Shown one piece after another: positions 6,805-16,194 of a DNA stretch of 49,365 nucleotides; positions within the stretch are counted from its first letter, which is position 1; every line of letters starts with the position of its first letter. The notes under the pieces are model-generated. The model searched no databases. It was not told the DNA's origin and worked only from the letters and a program-made list of their open reading frames with translations. This stretch comes from Gammaproteobacteria bacterium (GTDB lineage Bacteria > Pseudomonadota > Gammaproteobacteria > GCA-001735895), in assembly GCA_022340305.1 (NCBI GenBank), contig JAJDOF010000167.1, positions 1 through 49,365 of the forward strand, given 5' to 3'. Position numbers and translations under genes: made by a program.

Positions 6805-8979
6805 ATGGCTGAACCTCAGATAATCACCCCCGCACCCGGATGTAGAATCGTCACGGATGAAACCGATGTTGTGCTTTTTGCACAACCGCCCGAAGTGCTT
6901 AAAGGCTTGCTGCGAGAAAAAATCACCCGCTTCGATACACTGGTGCTGACCGACATTCGCGAAAAGGATGGCGCACTGCTCAACAACCTGGAGTTTCCAC
7001 TCTATTTCTTCCTGTTTATTGCCAGGGGGCTTGCTGAAAAACGCAAGCTCAACCTGGTCGGTGAGAGCGAAACCATCAGCCAGGCGATGCGACTGCTGCG
7101 CTTCACGCTGATCGGACCGACCCGCGCTGAACTCGACAAATGGCATACCGACGACGCGCTCAAGCAGGAATGGCTCGGCGTCTCCGCGGCGCTGGCAATC
7201 AAGGATAGCGATGGTAATGTCAGGTCTGTCGACGATTTTTTTAACCTGATTCCCTTTGACAACAAAGTCGCCGTAGCCGGCGATTTCGCCATTGAACACC
7301 AGGGTGTCGATCGCTACCTGGTGTCAAGCTCGGGCGGTGATGTTTACGTGGATTTGAACGACGGGGTCGAGGTTGTGCCGCCCTACCCGGTACCGATTGA
7401 TTACGTGCCGGGTGGATTGTCGAAGCTGGGCATCGAGGTTCTCGGCGGTGCGTCCGGGTTTTCCACCGATGAACCCTGCTCCGGGCTTGCGCTGTGCTAC
7501 AACGGCGATTATCTGCTGATCGATTCGATTCCATTCCTGGACCAGCATTTGTTTGCCCGTGGCATATCCCGCAACCAGGTCTCGGCAGTATTCCTGACTC
7601 ACCTGCACGACGACCATTGCTCGATGTTTCCGCTGATGGAGATGCCGCATCGCGTCGAGGTGATCACCACCGAAGAAATCTTCAACATGGCGATGGAGAA
7701 ACTTTCCTGCAGCCTCGGCTGGTCGGTGGAAGTGGTGCGCGAGCACTTCCAGTTGCTGCGCGTAAAACCCGGTGATTCGTTGAATTACTACGGGCTGAAC
7801 ATCGAGGTGCACAACACTGTGCACAGCATTCCGACTATCGGCGCCACCTTTTCGACATTGCACAAGGGCATGTTTCGAGATGTCTGCGTGGTCGGTGACA
7901 ACCAGAACATGTCGGCGGTGCGCAGTATGGCCGAGGCTGGCATCGTACGCCCGCAGACGCTGGCCAACCTGGAACGCCTGTACCGACATCATTTTCACTT
8001 GCTGATTGCCGATGGCGGCGCCGGAGATATTCATGGCGACCCGGCGGATTCGCTGCAATCGCAGGCCGAGCGCGTTGTCTTCGTGCATGTCGACAAGGTT
8101 CCGGACGCCTTGCAGACGACTTTTTCACTGGCCAGTTCGGGCAAACGCTATACGCTGCTTGAAGGCGACAGCATGATCTACACCTCGCAGATCAATCACT
8201 ATCTGACACTTTGGCTGGGGCAGCCCTTTCCCAATCGCTGGATGCGTAACTTGCTCGCCGAACAGGAAATCTACCGCTACAACACCGACGACGTCATCAT
8301 CGTGCAGGAAGCCTCGACACACGGCTCGGTCTACCTGATTCTGACCGGTTATTGTGATGTTGTGCGTGTTGACGAAAACGGCCGCGAGATCGTGGCACTG
8401 CTGCAGGCCGGCGATATTATCGGTGAAATGGCGATATTGACTGGCACCGGGGTGCGAAACGCCAGCGTTGTCGCCAAGACCCCTGTCACTGTCTGCGTTT
8501 TCGCCGAGGAAACCTTCCGCAATTTCATTCGCTACAGCGGCTTGCAAACGGTTCTGGAAGATCGCTGGTTACTGCGTCCGGTCGTCAAGTTGCTACCACA
8601 GTTTGCCGATTTGTCTTCCACCGTCACCGAAAAGATTTCGCGCATTGCCAAATGGCAGGTGGTGGAAAGTGGCAAGACCCGCTGGCTCGATGACGCGCAT
8701 TTGAATATTTTCGTAGAAGGTTTCGGCTCCATCGTGAACGAAGACGGTAGCCAGGAGAAAATAGTCGCCGGTGAGGAGCTTGGTTTTCGACCCTATGCGG
8801 CCAGTCGTGCCGTGGAAATGATGGCGACAACCGATTGCGGACTGATCACTATTGAAGCCAATGCTTATCAGGACATGCTTAAGCAGACCCCTCAACTCAA
8901 CTATCAAACCCGCAAGCGTCTGACCCTCGAAGACGACGACAGTGTCGACTGGCTCCTCGGAGAAGTGGCAATTTACTAG
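6805..8979 (+). CDS. Metallo-beta-lactamase-fold protein fused to tandem cyclic-nucleotide-binding domains
   Basis: A 724-residue cytoplasmic fusion. Residues 1-200 form an N-terminal region I cannot name. An MBL domain follows with the metal motif THLHDDH at about residues 264-270, further His/Asp ligands at HNTVHSIPT, and VVGDNQ. A cyclic-nucleotide-binding domain lies at about 485-600 (GSVYLILTGYCDVV, then AGDIIGEMAILTG, the phosphate-cassette-like GEMA). A second, more diverged CNB-like barrel follows to about 700. The plausible role is a cNMP-regulated hydrolase or phosphodiesterase. An allosteric switch is inferred from the fusion; no substrate is visible. ATG 6805 follows AGGA, while the longer frame from 6760 lacks conservation. 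The ABC importer genes begin 52 bases downstream, so it may be co-transcribed with them. Confidence 0.85.
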   Translation: MAEPQIITPAPGCRIVTDETDVVLFAQPPEVLKGLLREKITRFDTLVLTDIREKDGALLNNLEFPLYFFLFIARGLAEKRKLNLVGESETISQAMRLLRFTLIGPTRAELDKWHTDDALKQEWLGVSAALAIKDSDGNVRSVDDFFNLIPFDNKVAVAGDFAIEHQGVDRYLVSSSGGDVYVDLNDGVEVVPPYPVPIDYVPGGLSKLGIEVLGGASGFSTDEPCSGLALCYNGDYLLIDSIPFLDQHLFARGISRNQVSAVFLTHLHDDHCSMFPLMEMPHRVEVITTEEIFNMAMEKLSCSLGWSVEVVREHFQLLRVKPGDSLNYYGLNIEVHNTVHSIPTIGATFSTLHKGMFRDVCVVGDNQNMSAVRSMAEAGIVRPQTLANLERLYRHHFHLLIADGGAGDIHGDPADSLQSQAERVVFVHVDKVPDALQTTFSLASSGKRYTLLEGDSMIYTSQINHYLTLWLGQPFPNRWMRNLLAEQEIYRYNTDDVIIVQEASTHGSVYLILTGYCDVVRVDENGREIVALLQAGDIIGEMAILTGTGVRNASVVAKTPVTVCVFAEETFRNFIRYSGLQTVLEDRWLLRPVVKLLPQFADLSSTVTEKISRIAKWQVVESGKTRWLDDAHLNIFVEGFGSIVNEDGSQEKIVAGEELGFRPYAASRAVEMMATTDCGLITIEANAYQDMLKQTPQLNYQTRKRLTLEDDDSVDWLLGEVAIY

Positions 8980-9031
8980 CAGGCGCGTTAGCATCCTGTT
9001 TCCCTGTGGTCGTCGCAATCAACCCGAAAAA

Positions 9032-10753
9032 ATGCCGCTGTTAAGCATCAAGAATCTCAGTATCGAATTTCCGAGCCGATACGAAACCGACTATGCAGTC
9101 GAAGATGTCAGCTTTGACCTGGAGGCGGGTGAAATTCTGGGCCTGGTCGGGGAATCCGGCGCCGGCAAATCGACCATCGGCAATGGCATAGTGCAGTTAC
9201 TGAGCCCACCGGGCCGGGTCTCCAGGGGTGAGATTTACCTGAACGACAACAAGATTTCAGATTTTAACGAGCAGCAGATTCTCAAGGTTCGCGGTTCGCG
9301 TGTCGGTTTCATCTTCCAGGATCCGATGACTTCGCTCAATCCGCTGTTCACTGTCGAAAACCAGATGGTGGAAACCATTCTGACCAATCTCGATATCGAC
9401 GATGCCGGTGAAGCCAAAAAAATCGCCATTGATCTGCTGGCCCAGGTCGGCATCCCCGACCCCGAGGTGCGCATCAAGCAGTTTCCGCACCAGTTCTCCG
9501 GCGGCATGCGCCAACGCGTGGTCATCGCGATTGCACTGTCCGGGGAACCCGAGCTGTTGATCGCCGACGAGCCCACCACGGCGCTCGACGTATCAGTACA
9601 GGACCAGATCCTGTCGCTGATTCGCAAGCTGTGCAAGGAGCGTCAGGTCGGCTGCCTGCTGGTGACCCACGACATGGGCGTCATTGCCAATATCACCGAC
9701 CGGGTTGCGGTCATGTACCGTGGCAAGCTGGTCGAACTCGGCAGCACCCGCCAGATTTTAACCGCACCTGTACACGACTATACCAGGAGCCTGATCAGCG
9801 CGGTGCCACGCTCCAGCGTCAGGATCGATCGCTTTCCATTGGTCGAATACATCGAAACCACGGCAAAAGGGCTCAAGCAAATCGACGTGTCGACGCACTG
9901 GCTGGGTCAAAGCAAGAAACACAGTGGCGGCGAGAATCTGCTCGAAATCGAAAACCTTAACCTCAGCTTCATCACCCAGGACGCCATCCTGGCGCGCAAT
10001 CGCAGGTACCTGCAGGCGACCAGCGACGTCAACCTGCAGATCAAGCAGGGCGAAACATTTGGCCTGGTCGGCGAAAGCGGTTCCGGTAAATCGACAATCG
10101 CGCGCATGGTTGCCGGCCTGCAGCAACCGGATAGTGGTTCGATCCGTTTTGACGGGGTCGAGCTGATCGGCAACCCGAATCGCGAGGCCGTGCAGCAGAT
10201 TCGCCTGCAGATGCAGATGGTGTTTCAAAACCCCTATTCATCGCTCAACGGGCGCATGAAGGTAAACGATATCATCGCGGAACCGATCCGTTTTCACCGC
10301 TTGACCCCGGCCGACCAGGTCAGCGGGATCGTTGGCGACCTGCTCGACCACGTCGGCCTCGGACGGCAGATGGGACGGCGTTACCCGCATGAATTTTCCG
10401 GTGGCCAGCGCCAGCGCATTTCCATCGCGCGTGCGCTCGCCTGCCGACCCAGGTTGCTGATTTGTGACGAGCCCACCTCGGCGCTGGACGTGTCGGTGCA
10501 GGCACAGATTCTGAACCTGTTGAAGGACTTACAGGACGAACTGGGGCTGACGATGTTGTTTATCAGCCACGACTTGCCGGTGATTCGACAGATGTGTGAT
10601 CGGGTTGCAATCATGCGTCATGGGCGCATACTTGAAACCGCGGATTCAGAGGCCTTCTTCGAAACCCCGCAAAACGAATACAGCATTGAGCTACTGTCAC
10701 TGATGCCGCGCTTCGATCGGATTTACGAAAACGAGCCCGCTGCAGGGCCATAA
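9032..10753 (+). CDS. ABC transporter ATP-binding protein, fused double ATPase of peptide/nickel type
   Basis: ATP-hydrolysing component of a family-5 importer, with two nucleotide-binding domains in one 573-residue chain, equivalent to DppD plus DppF. The first half has Walker A GESGAGKST, signature FSGGMRQRV and Walker B LLIADEPTTALD. The second half has GESGSGKST, FSGGQRQRI and LLICDEPTSALD. The region between them contains the oligopeptide transporter C-terminal domain with HDYTRSLISAVPR. Both sites appear catalytically intact. ATG 9032 is chosen because MPLLSIKNLS is the standard start; the ribosome site is poor. The binding protein and both permeases follow, making the importer complete. 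Confidence 0.93.
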   Translation: MPLLSIKNLSIEFPSRYETDYAVEDVSFDLEAGEILGLVGESGAGKSTIGNGIVQLLSPPGRVSRGEIYLNDNKISDFNEQQILKVRGSRVGFIFQDPMTSLNPLFTVENQMVETILTNLDIDDAGEAKKIAIDLLAQVGIPDPEVRIKQFPHQFSGGMRQRVVIAIALSGEPELLIADEPTTALDVSVQDQILSLIRKLCKERQVGCLLVTHDMGVIANITDRVAVMYRGKLVELGSTRQILTAPVHDYTRSLISAVPRSSVRIDRFPLVEYIETTAKGLKQIDVSTHWLGQSKKHSGGENLLEIENLNLSFITQDAILARNRRYLQATSDVNLQIKQGETFGLVGESGSGKSTIARMVAGLQQPDSGSIRFDGVELIGNPNREAVQQIRLQMQMVFQNPYSSLNGRMKVNDIIAEPIRFHRLTPADQVSGIVGDLLDHVGLGRQMGRRYPHEFSGGQRQRISIARALACRPRLLICDEPTSALDVSVQAQILNLLKDLQDELGLTMLFISHDLPVIRQMCDRVAIMRHGRILETADSEAFFETPQNEYSIELLSLMPRFDRIYENEPAAGP

Positions 10754-10780
10754 GAAAAATTTATTTTTACGGGATTTTTT

Positions 10781-10812
10781 CGGTTTTTGATTAAAACCGT
10801 TGTAGGCATAAT
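10781..10812 (+). promoter_or_regulatory. Putative promoter/operator hairpin ahead of the binding-protein gene
   Basis: CGGTTTT (10781-10787) and AAAACCG (10793-10799) form a seven-pair inverted repeat. It overlaps a weak -35-like TTTTTG (10784-10789), with CATAAT 17 bases later at 10807-10812. This lies between the ATPase gene and the binding-protein gene and could give the latter its own regulated promoter. No T-run follows the hairpin, so a terminator is less likely. Confidence 0.35.
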
Positions 10813-10836
10813 AAACGACAAACTGGAGAAAGTAAC

Positions 10837-12393
10837 ATGAAAAACCGTTTTTTACTGATCACCTGCCTGCTGACGGCGAGCCTGCTATCCGTCAGCACGG
10901 TAAGTGCAAAAGATCTGCGCATGGCGTACGACGCCGACCCGGTGACCCTCGATATACACGAACAATTGTCCGGGGGTGTATTACAGCTGTCGCACATGTC
11001 TTTCGACCCATTGATCCGCTGGACCAAGGACCTTGCCTTCGAACCTCGCCTGGCGACCAGCTTCCAGCGCCTGAATGCGACCACGGTCCGTTTCAATCTG
11101 CGCAAGGGCGTCAAGTTCCATAGCGGTAACATGATGACCGCTGAAGATTTCAAGTGGACCTTCAACCGCCTCAAGGAAAGCCCTGACTTCAAGGGAATTT
11201 TCACTAATTTCGCAGCGCTGAACGTGGTTGATGACCATACTATAGACCTGGTGACCACCGGACCTTACCCGCTGGTGCTGCACACGGCGACCTATATCTT
11301 CCCGCTCGACAGCAAGTTTTATACCGGCACCGATGCCAACGGCAACGACAAGGCGGCGATCGTCAAAAACGGCGCTTCTTTCGCATCTACCCACCTGTCC
11401 GGGACCGGACCATTCAAGATCGTCTCACGTGAACAGGGCGTCAAGGTTGTATTCGAGCGCTTTGCCGATTACTGGGACAAGAAATCGCCGGGCAACGTCG
11501 ATCGCATCGTATTTACGCCGATCAAGGACGAGCAGACCCGCGTTGCGGCACTGCTGTCCGGTGACGTCGATTTCATCGCGCCGGTATCGCCCAACGATTT
11601 CGATCAAATTCGCGCTTCCAGCAATTCCGAACTGATTACCATGCCGGGGACTCGCATCATTACCTTTCAGTTGAACCAGGAACGTCGCCCCGAGTTTCGT
11701 GACCAACGCGTGCGCATGGCAATCGTACACGCGGTCAACAACGATGCCATCGTGCAGAAAATAATGAAGGGCTTCGCCACCACCGCAGCGCAGATGAGTC
11801 CTCCGGGATACCTCGGCCACAACCCGAAACTGAAACCGCGCTACGACCTTGATCTGGCTAAGAAATTGATGAAAGACGCGGGCTACGCGAATGGATTCAG
11901 TGTCACCATGATGGCACCGAACAATCGCTATGTGAACGACGACAAGATCGCCCAGGCGGTTGCCGCCATGCTGTCGAAGATCAACATCAAGGTGGACCTG
12001 CAAACCATGCCCAAGGCACAATACTGGCCGTCTTTCGATGATCGCGCCGCGGACATCATGATGATCGGCTGGCATTCGGATACCGAGGACAGCGCCAACT
12101 TTTACGAGTTCCTGGCGATGACCCCGGACAAGGCTACCGGCATGGGTGCTTACAACTCGGGTAACTACAGCAGCTCCTTTGTCGATGAGCAGACCATGAA
12201 GGCCAACATGGAAACCGATACCGCCAAGCGTGCCGAAATGCTGCAGGCGATCGAAACCAAGTTATTCCAGGACGCGGCTTTCATTCCACTGCACTGGCAG
12301 AACCTGGCCTGGGCAGCGCACAAGGGCGTCAATCTAGATCCGGTTATCAATGCGCTCAATTTCCCATACCTGGGTGACCTCGTAGTCAAGTAG
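10837..12393 (+). CDS. Periplasmic substrate-binding protein, ABC family 5
   Basis: Extracytoplasmic receptor that delivers a peptide-like or other small ligand to the adjacent permeases. The 518-residue product has a Sec signal peptide of about 24 residues (VSTVSA, then KDLRMAYD). The SBP_bac_5 body has LRKGVKFHSG near residue 90 and the GTGPFKIV segment near 190. The C-terminal part includes a RAEMLQAIETKLFQDAAFIPL segment typical of dipeptide/glutathione receptors. It is preceded by GGAGAAAG at a good distance, a strong ribosome site that fits high expression of binding proteins. A strong terminator follows within 60 bases. The ligand cannot be read from the sequence: family 5 spans peptides, nickel, opines and glycosides. 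Confidence 0.94.
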   Translation: MKNRFLLITCLLTASLLSVSTVSAKDLRMAYDADPVTLDIHEQLSGGVLQLSHMSFDPLIRWTKDLAFEPRLATSFQRLNATTVRFNLRKGVKFHSGNMMTAEDFKWTFNRLKESPDFKGIFTNFAALNVVDDHTIDLVTTGPYPLVLHTATYIFPLDSKFYTGTDANGNDKAAIVKNGASFASTHLSGTGPFKIVSREQGVKVVFERFADYWDKKSPGNVDRIVFTPIKDEQTRVAALLSGDVDFIAPVSPNDFDQIRASSNSELITMPGTRIITFQLNQERRPEFRDQRVRMAIVHAVNNDAIVQKIMKGFATTAAQMSPPGYLGHNPKLKPRYDLDLAKKLMKDAGYANGFSVTMMAPNNRYVNDDKIAQAVAAMLSKINIKVDLQTMPKAQYWPSFDDRAADIMMIGWHSDTEDSANFYEFLAMTPDKATGMGAYNSGNYSSSFVDEQTMKANMETDTAKRAEMLQAIETKLFQDAAFIPLHWQNLAWAAHKGVNLDPVINALNFPYLGDLVVK

Positions 12394-12424
12394 GTGACTG
12401 CGTTGTCCGCGCGCAACACTCTGG

Positions 12425-12455
12425 CTCCGGGCGTTTTATGCCCGGAGTTTTTTTT
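12425..12455 (+). terminator. Rho-independent terminator after the binding-protein gene
   Basis: CTCCGGGC (12425-12432) pairs perfectly with GCCCGGAG (12440-12447) around a seven-base loop and is followed by eight Ts. It sits between the binding-protein gene and the permease genes of the same transporter. Partial read-through would give high receptor and low permease levels, a known expression pattern for ABC importers. Confidence 0.92.
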
Positions 12456-12485
12456 GCCATCCATTGCCGGCGATGACTCGAAGCG

Positions 12486-13466
12486 ATGATCCAGTTTTTA
12501 ATTAAACGGGTGCTGCAGGCCGCTCTGGTGATGTTCATCATCAGCATGTTCTGCTTTTCGATCCAGGATTCGCTCGGCGATCCAACGCGTGAAATGGCGG
12601 CGATGTCCATGTCCGACGCCGAACGCGATAACCTGCGTGAGAGGATGGGGCTGAATGATTCGCTGCTGGTGCAGTATGGGCGCTTTGTCACGCGCGCGCT
12701 CAAGGGAGACCTCGGTACCTCCTACTTTTTCAAGGAACCCACCCTCGACGTGATCCTGAAAAAACTACCGGCAACGCTTGAACTCGTTATAGCCGCATCG
12801 TTTTTGATCATTACGATTTCGATTCCGCTCGGCGTTTTCTGCGCCATCAAACCGCGCCACTGGTTTAGCCGTTTCACCATGGCGGTCAGTGTCATCGGCA
12901 TCTCGATCCCGGTGTTTCTAACCGCACTGGGAATGATTTTCCTGTTCTCGGTCACGCTTCGCTGGATGCCGTCCTTCGGCCGCGGTGAAACCGTGCAGGT
13001 ATGGGGCTCCTGGAGTACCAACTTTCTGAGCTGGGATGGTTTCATTCACATCGTCATGCCGGCGATTGCGCTGTCTTCGATCATGTTACCGCTGTTTATT
13101 CGCCTGGTACGTGCGGAAATGCTCGAGGTACTGAGCTCCGAATACGTCAAGTTTGCGCGCGCCAAGGGCCTCAGCGACGGGCCTGTCTATCTGAAGCATG
13201 CCCTCAAGAATACGATGCTGCCGGTAATCACCGTAGGCGGCGTGCAGATCGGAATCATGGTGGCCTATACCATACTGACCGAATCCGTATTTCAATGGCC
13301 GGGCATGGGTTTCATGTTTCTCGAAGCCGTGAATCGTTCCGATATTCCGTTGATCACCGCCTACATCATGTTTGTCGGCCTGGTGTTCGTGGTGGTCAAC
13401 ACGCTGGTCGATCTGCTTTACGGCATCATCAACCCGATGGTAGACCTGGTGGGACGCCGCCAATGA
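12486..13466 (+). CDS. ABC transporter permease, DppB-like
   Basis: Inner-membrane permease of the importer, 326 residues. It begins with the family's first membrane helix (QFLIKRVLQAALVMFIISM) and a large periplasmic loop with the MGLNDSLLVQYGRF motif. Five more helices follow. The ATPase-contact EAA loop is at EYVKFARAKGLSDG, with PVITVGGVQ and the conserved FQWPGMG after it. Length and topology match DppB/OppB. The start ATG 12486 is within 30 bases of the terminator hairpin end. The stop overlaps the next permease start by four bases (ATGA), indicating coupled translation and a heterodimer. Confidence 0.95.
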   Translation: MIQFLIKRVLQAALVMFIISMFCFSIQDSLGDPTREMAAMSMSDAERDNLRERMGLNDSLLVQYGRFVTRALKGDLGTSYFFKEPTLDVILKKLPATLELVIAASFLIITISIPLGVFCAIKPRHWFSRFTMAVSVIGISIPVFLTALGMIFLFSVTLRWMPSFGRGETVQVWGSWSTNFLSWDGFIHIVMPAIALSSIMLPLFIRLVRAEMLEVLSSEYVKFARAKGLSDGPVYLKHALKNTMLPVITVGGVQIGIMVAYTILTESVFQWPGMGFMFLEAVNRSDIPLITAYIMFVGLVFVVVNTLVDLLYGIINPMVDLVGRRQ

Positions 13467-14392
13467 CGCTGCTGGCCAACTTCTGGCAGCAGTTGCTGCA
13501 ATCCGACCTAATCCATTATTACAAACGCGATAAGATCGCCATTGGCAGCAGCGTGGTGTTCCTGATTCTCGCGCTGATGGCGCTGTTCTCGCCGTTACTC
13601 GCACCGTTTGATCCCTACGACCTCTCACAGATCGATTTGATGGACTCGGAAATGCCGCCCGCCTGGCTGCCTAACGCAGACCCGCGCTTCCTGTTCGGCA
13701 CCGACGACCAGGGTCGCGACCTGTGGAGTACCATCCTGTACGGCATGCGCGTGTCGCTGCTGATCGGCATTTTCGCTGTGTTGCTGCAGTCGGCCATCGG
13801 TATCGTCATCGGCCTGGTGTCGGGCTATATCGGCGGCCGCGTCGACAGCGTGCTGATGCGCATCGCCGATGTGCAGCTGTCGTTTTCGACACTGATGGTC
13901 GCGATCATCGTGCTCGCCATAGTCAAGAATGCCTTCGGTAGTGAGACCTATAGTAGTTACGCAATGCTGATCCTGATCCTGGTTATCGGTTTATCCGAAT
14001 GGCCACAGATCGCGCGCACCGTGCGCTCATCGGTGCTCGGTGAAAAGGAAAAGGAATACGTTGACGCGGCACACGTGATGGGCTTCGGCCCGGTCCGCAT
14101 CATGTTCAAGCACATCCTGCCGAATTGCCTGTCGCCGATTTTCGTTATCGGTACCGTACAGATCGCTAACGCCATTATCACCGAGGCAGCGCTGTCCTTC
14201 CTCGGCCTTGGCATGCCCGTCACCGAACCCAGCCTCGGCTCGCTGATCAGCATCGGCAAGGAATACCTCTACTCCGGCTCCTGGTGGATTACCCTGATTC
14301 CGGGCTTCTTCCTGGTAGTGATCGTGATTGCGATCAACCTGCTGGGCGACTTCCTGCGCGACGTGTTCAACCCGCGTCTTTACAAGGGCTGA
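13463..14392 (+). CDS. ABC transporter permease, DppC-like
   Basis: Second inner-membrane permease, 309 residues from ATG 13463, which overlaps the stop of the DppB-like gene as ATGA. The N-terminal cytosolic stretch and first helix are followed by the family motif FLFGTDDQGRDLWS. Next come RVSLLIGIFAVLLQ, the EAA loop around EYVDAAHVMGFGPVRI, and the C-terminal LSFLGLGMP and GDFLRDVFNPR. These are all diagnostic of OppC/DppC. An in-frame extension upstream to 13001 overlaps the DppB-like gene and is not real coding. The importer unit ends here, convergent with the esterase gene 36 bases away. Confidence 0.95.
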   Translation: MTLLANFWQQLLQSDLIHYYKRDKIAIGSSVVFLILALMALFSPLLAPFDPYDLSQIDLMDSEMPPAWLPNADPRFLFGTDDQGRDLWSTILYGMRVSLLIGIFAVLLQSAIGIVIGLVSGYIGGRVDSVLMRIADVQLSFSTLMVAIIVLAIVKNAFGSETYSSYAMLILILVIGLSEWPQIARTVRSSVLGEKEKEYVDAAHVMGFGPVRIMFKHILPNCLSPIFVIGTVQIANAIITEAALSFLGLGMPVTEPSLGSLISIGKEYLYSGSWWITLIPGFFLVVIVIAINLLGDFLRDVFNPRLYKG

Positions 14393-14428
14393 CCCTGAAT
14401 CTCCCCGGTTGGATGCGCCCTTTTTAAG

Positions 14429-15478
14429 CTACTTGTGCAAAGGGTGTGAAACAAAAAACTTCCAGATACTTCGCTTTACATCGGGAGCATCGGGGAAACT
14501 ATGATTGCCCGGGTTGCCACCATACCAACCATGGCCCGGTCCTTTCAGGAACAGTGTTTCGATGACCGATTTCCCAGCGCCATTTCGATACCGGCTATGT
14601 TCCCAACTGGCACTTCCCGCTTGTCCGTTGGTTACCCGGTACGAATGCCGAGTGTCGATATCGAAGCAATGCCCCCAACTGTCTCGCAAGACCCTGGCAG
14701 ATTGAATATCAACTTTGTCGTCATTTTCCGAGTGTACAATTTGAATGGGTATCGGGCGTTCGGCCTCCCCCATTTCAGCCTGCATTGCCGACACAATCGA
14801 AGCGACCGGCCGATTACGGGGAAGCCTGTTGAAAGCGTGCCGGACGGCCACGGCTTTCTCCGCGTAGGGGACGCCTGCAACTGCCGCACCGGAGGCTATC
14901 TTGTCTGCATGAGCCACCATCATGGCCACGGCCATGCCGGCACCCGACGATAAACCGGTGACATGAATACGGCGGTGATCGACGGCATAACGACTTTTGA
15001 TTTCCTCGACAATTTGCCACAGGTCTTCCACCTCACCGGAACCGGCGTGGATTTCCCGATCGAACCACCAGCCCCAGCAGTTTCGATTACGCATACCGTG
15101 GTAGCTTGTTATAAATGGGTAGGCCACCAGGAATCCATGCCGGTCTGCCAATTGATTAAAACCGGAGATTTGCTCGATGTCCCGATTGTCCTGCTGACAG
15201 CCGTGTAAAACCACGACTAACGGACGCGAACGTCGAACGATAGTCCCGCGCGGAACATGGACCAGGTAAAGACGGGTTCGCGAACCCGGATAAGATCGAG
15301 CACTAAAGGTATGTGTCTCATCATCCGGTAATGATTCTCGCCGGCGATCACGCCAGGCGACCAACGCTGCCCGGATACCACCTCGAAATCGCGGCTTTGG
15401 CAGCAGTTTTAACCGGGCCCATCGCAAAAGCGCCCCGACTTTGGCCAGGGGGTTAGCCAATTTCATAGATTTATTCAT
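14429..15478 (-). CDS. PHB depolymerase-family esterase
   Basis: Alpha/beta hydrolase of the Esterase_phd (LpqC/PhaZ) family, 349 residues. It likely hydrolyses polyhydroxyalkanoate oligomers or other short esters. Visible features are the oxyanion strand LVVVLHGCQQD near residue 90, the nucleophile elbow GLSSGAG near 170, an acidic residue region at IQIVHSENDDKVD, and the catalytic His in KGPGHGWYGG near the C-terminus. The first 34 residues are basic (LLRWARLKLLPKPRFRGG) with no clear signal peptide, so location is uncertain. ATG 15478 is used; ATG 15466 would remove four residues. It is convergent with the importer unit and followed upstream by a long empty stretch. Confidence 0.9.
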   Translation of the reverse strand: MNKSMKLANPLAKVGALLRWARLKLLPKPRFRGGIRAALVAWRDRRRESLPDDETHTFSARSYPGSRTRLYLVHVPRGTIVRRSRPLVVVLHGCQQDNRDIEQISGFNQLADRHGFLVAYPFITSYHGMRNRNCWGWWFDREIHAGSGEVEDLWQIVEEIKSRYAVDHRRIHVTGLSSGAGMAVAMMVAHADKIASGAAVAGVPYAEKAVAVRHAFNRLPRNRPVASIVSAMQAEMGEAERPIPIQIVHSENDDKVDIQSARVLRDSWGHCFDIDTRHSYRVTNGQAGSASWEHSRYRNGAGKSVIETLFLKGPGHGWYGGNPGNHSFPDAPDVKRSIWKFFVSHPLHK

Positions 15479-16194
15479 TTGAATTTAATTGCCGGTTCCA
15501 GTTTGTAGCAGGGCATGCCATCCATTGGTCATGATTTATCTAAAAATTAGTCAACAACCTTTTCAGGTGCCAGGAATTGATGACTAATTTACAGAGCAGT
15601 TTGCTAACCTAATAGAACACTGGCGAGAATTCACAACTTAATTCTTCGCCGGGAAAGCCTGATTACATACCTACCTTGAATTAACGAACCGATTCCGGCA
15701 TGCAAGCCAAAGCGTCACCACACAGGCTCGACCTCATTTGGTGCAATTTCTGCGTCCAATCGATGCGCTAGAGGTTGATTTGAAGCCGTCCTGCGCTGGT
15801 CAGACCTCATCGTTCATTCAGTGAGTTAATGCGCTCGCCTTCCTGATAAGAGGCGCTTATCGCTCTTTACCCGGAGGCGCTCTTCGGCCATTTTCCCGAG
15901 AGGTTTTCCGCAGTCCGTGATCTGCGTCTCTACTATCCCGATGGTGATTCGCTATTATCAGATTTACCCTTAGGTCAGTTAACCGACCTTTCACCCACCT
16001 TCCATCGGTGGGTTTCTTTTGCCTCCGGTTTGCTCCGGGGCTGATACGGAAGCGCGCTACCAGGACTTCCGAGTTCGTCCAGATACCGTCACCGGTAATT
16101 TCCAGATACTGCCGCCCTCCCTCTTGGCAGCCAAATATCAATATAGGAAAATGAAGCGTAATATCACCTTCCACTAAGGAAGTGAGGAATCGAA
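15479..16194. other. Unassigned 716-base stretch with one terminator-like hairpin
   Basis: No convincing coding frame is seen. A minus-strand open frame at 15857-16174 encodes 105 residues of low-complexity, Arg-rich composition without recognisable motifs and lacks a ribosome site; I do not call it. The sequence is AT-richer than the left flank. The only clear structure is the hairpin at 15993-16020. The stretch should contain the promoters for the esterase (minus) and GFA (plus) genes. Confidence 0.6.
15993..16020 (+). terminator. Rho-independent terminator-like hairpin with no annotated gene upstream
   Basis: ACCCACC (15993-15999) pairs with GGTGGGT (16007-16013) around a seven-base loop and is followed by TTCTTTT. 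It points on the plus strand, but no plus-strand gene ends before it. It could end a small RNA or a decayed gene beginning somewhere in 15700-15990. Confidence 0.6.

Noticed and set aside
13001..13462. In-frame upstream extension of the DppC-like permease
   Set aside because: It would overlap the DppB-like gene in another frame. The ATGA overlap at 13463 is the standard start, and the extension has no membrane-protein character.
14418..14444. CCCTTT/AAAGGG pairing between the importer and esterase genes, considered as a terminator
   Set aside because: Only six pairs, with a long loop, and it overlaps the end of the esterase coding sequence; no T-run follows.
15857..16174. Minus-strand 105-codon open frame in the gap
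   Set aside because: Arg/Lys-rich with no recognised motif, poor ribosome site, and it overlaps the terminator-like hairpin.
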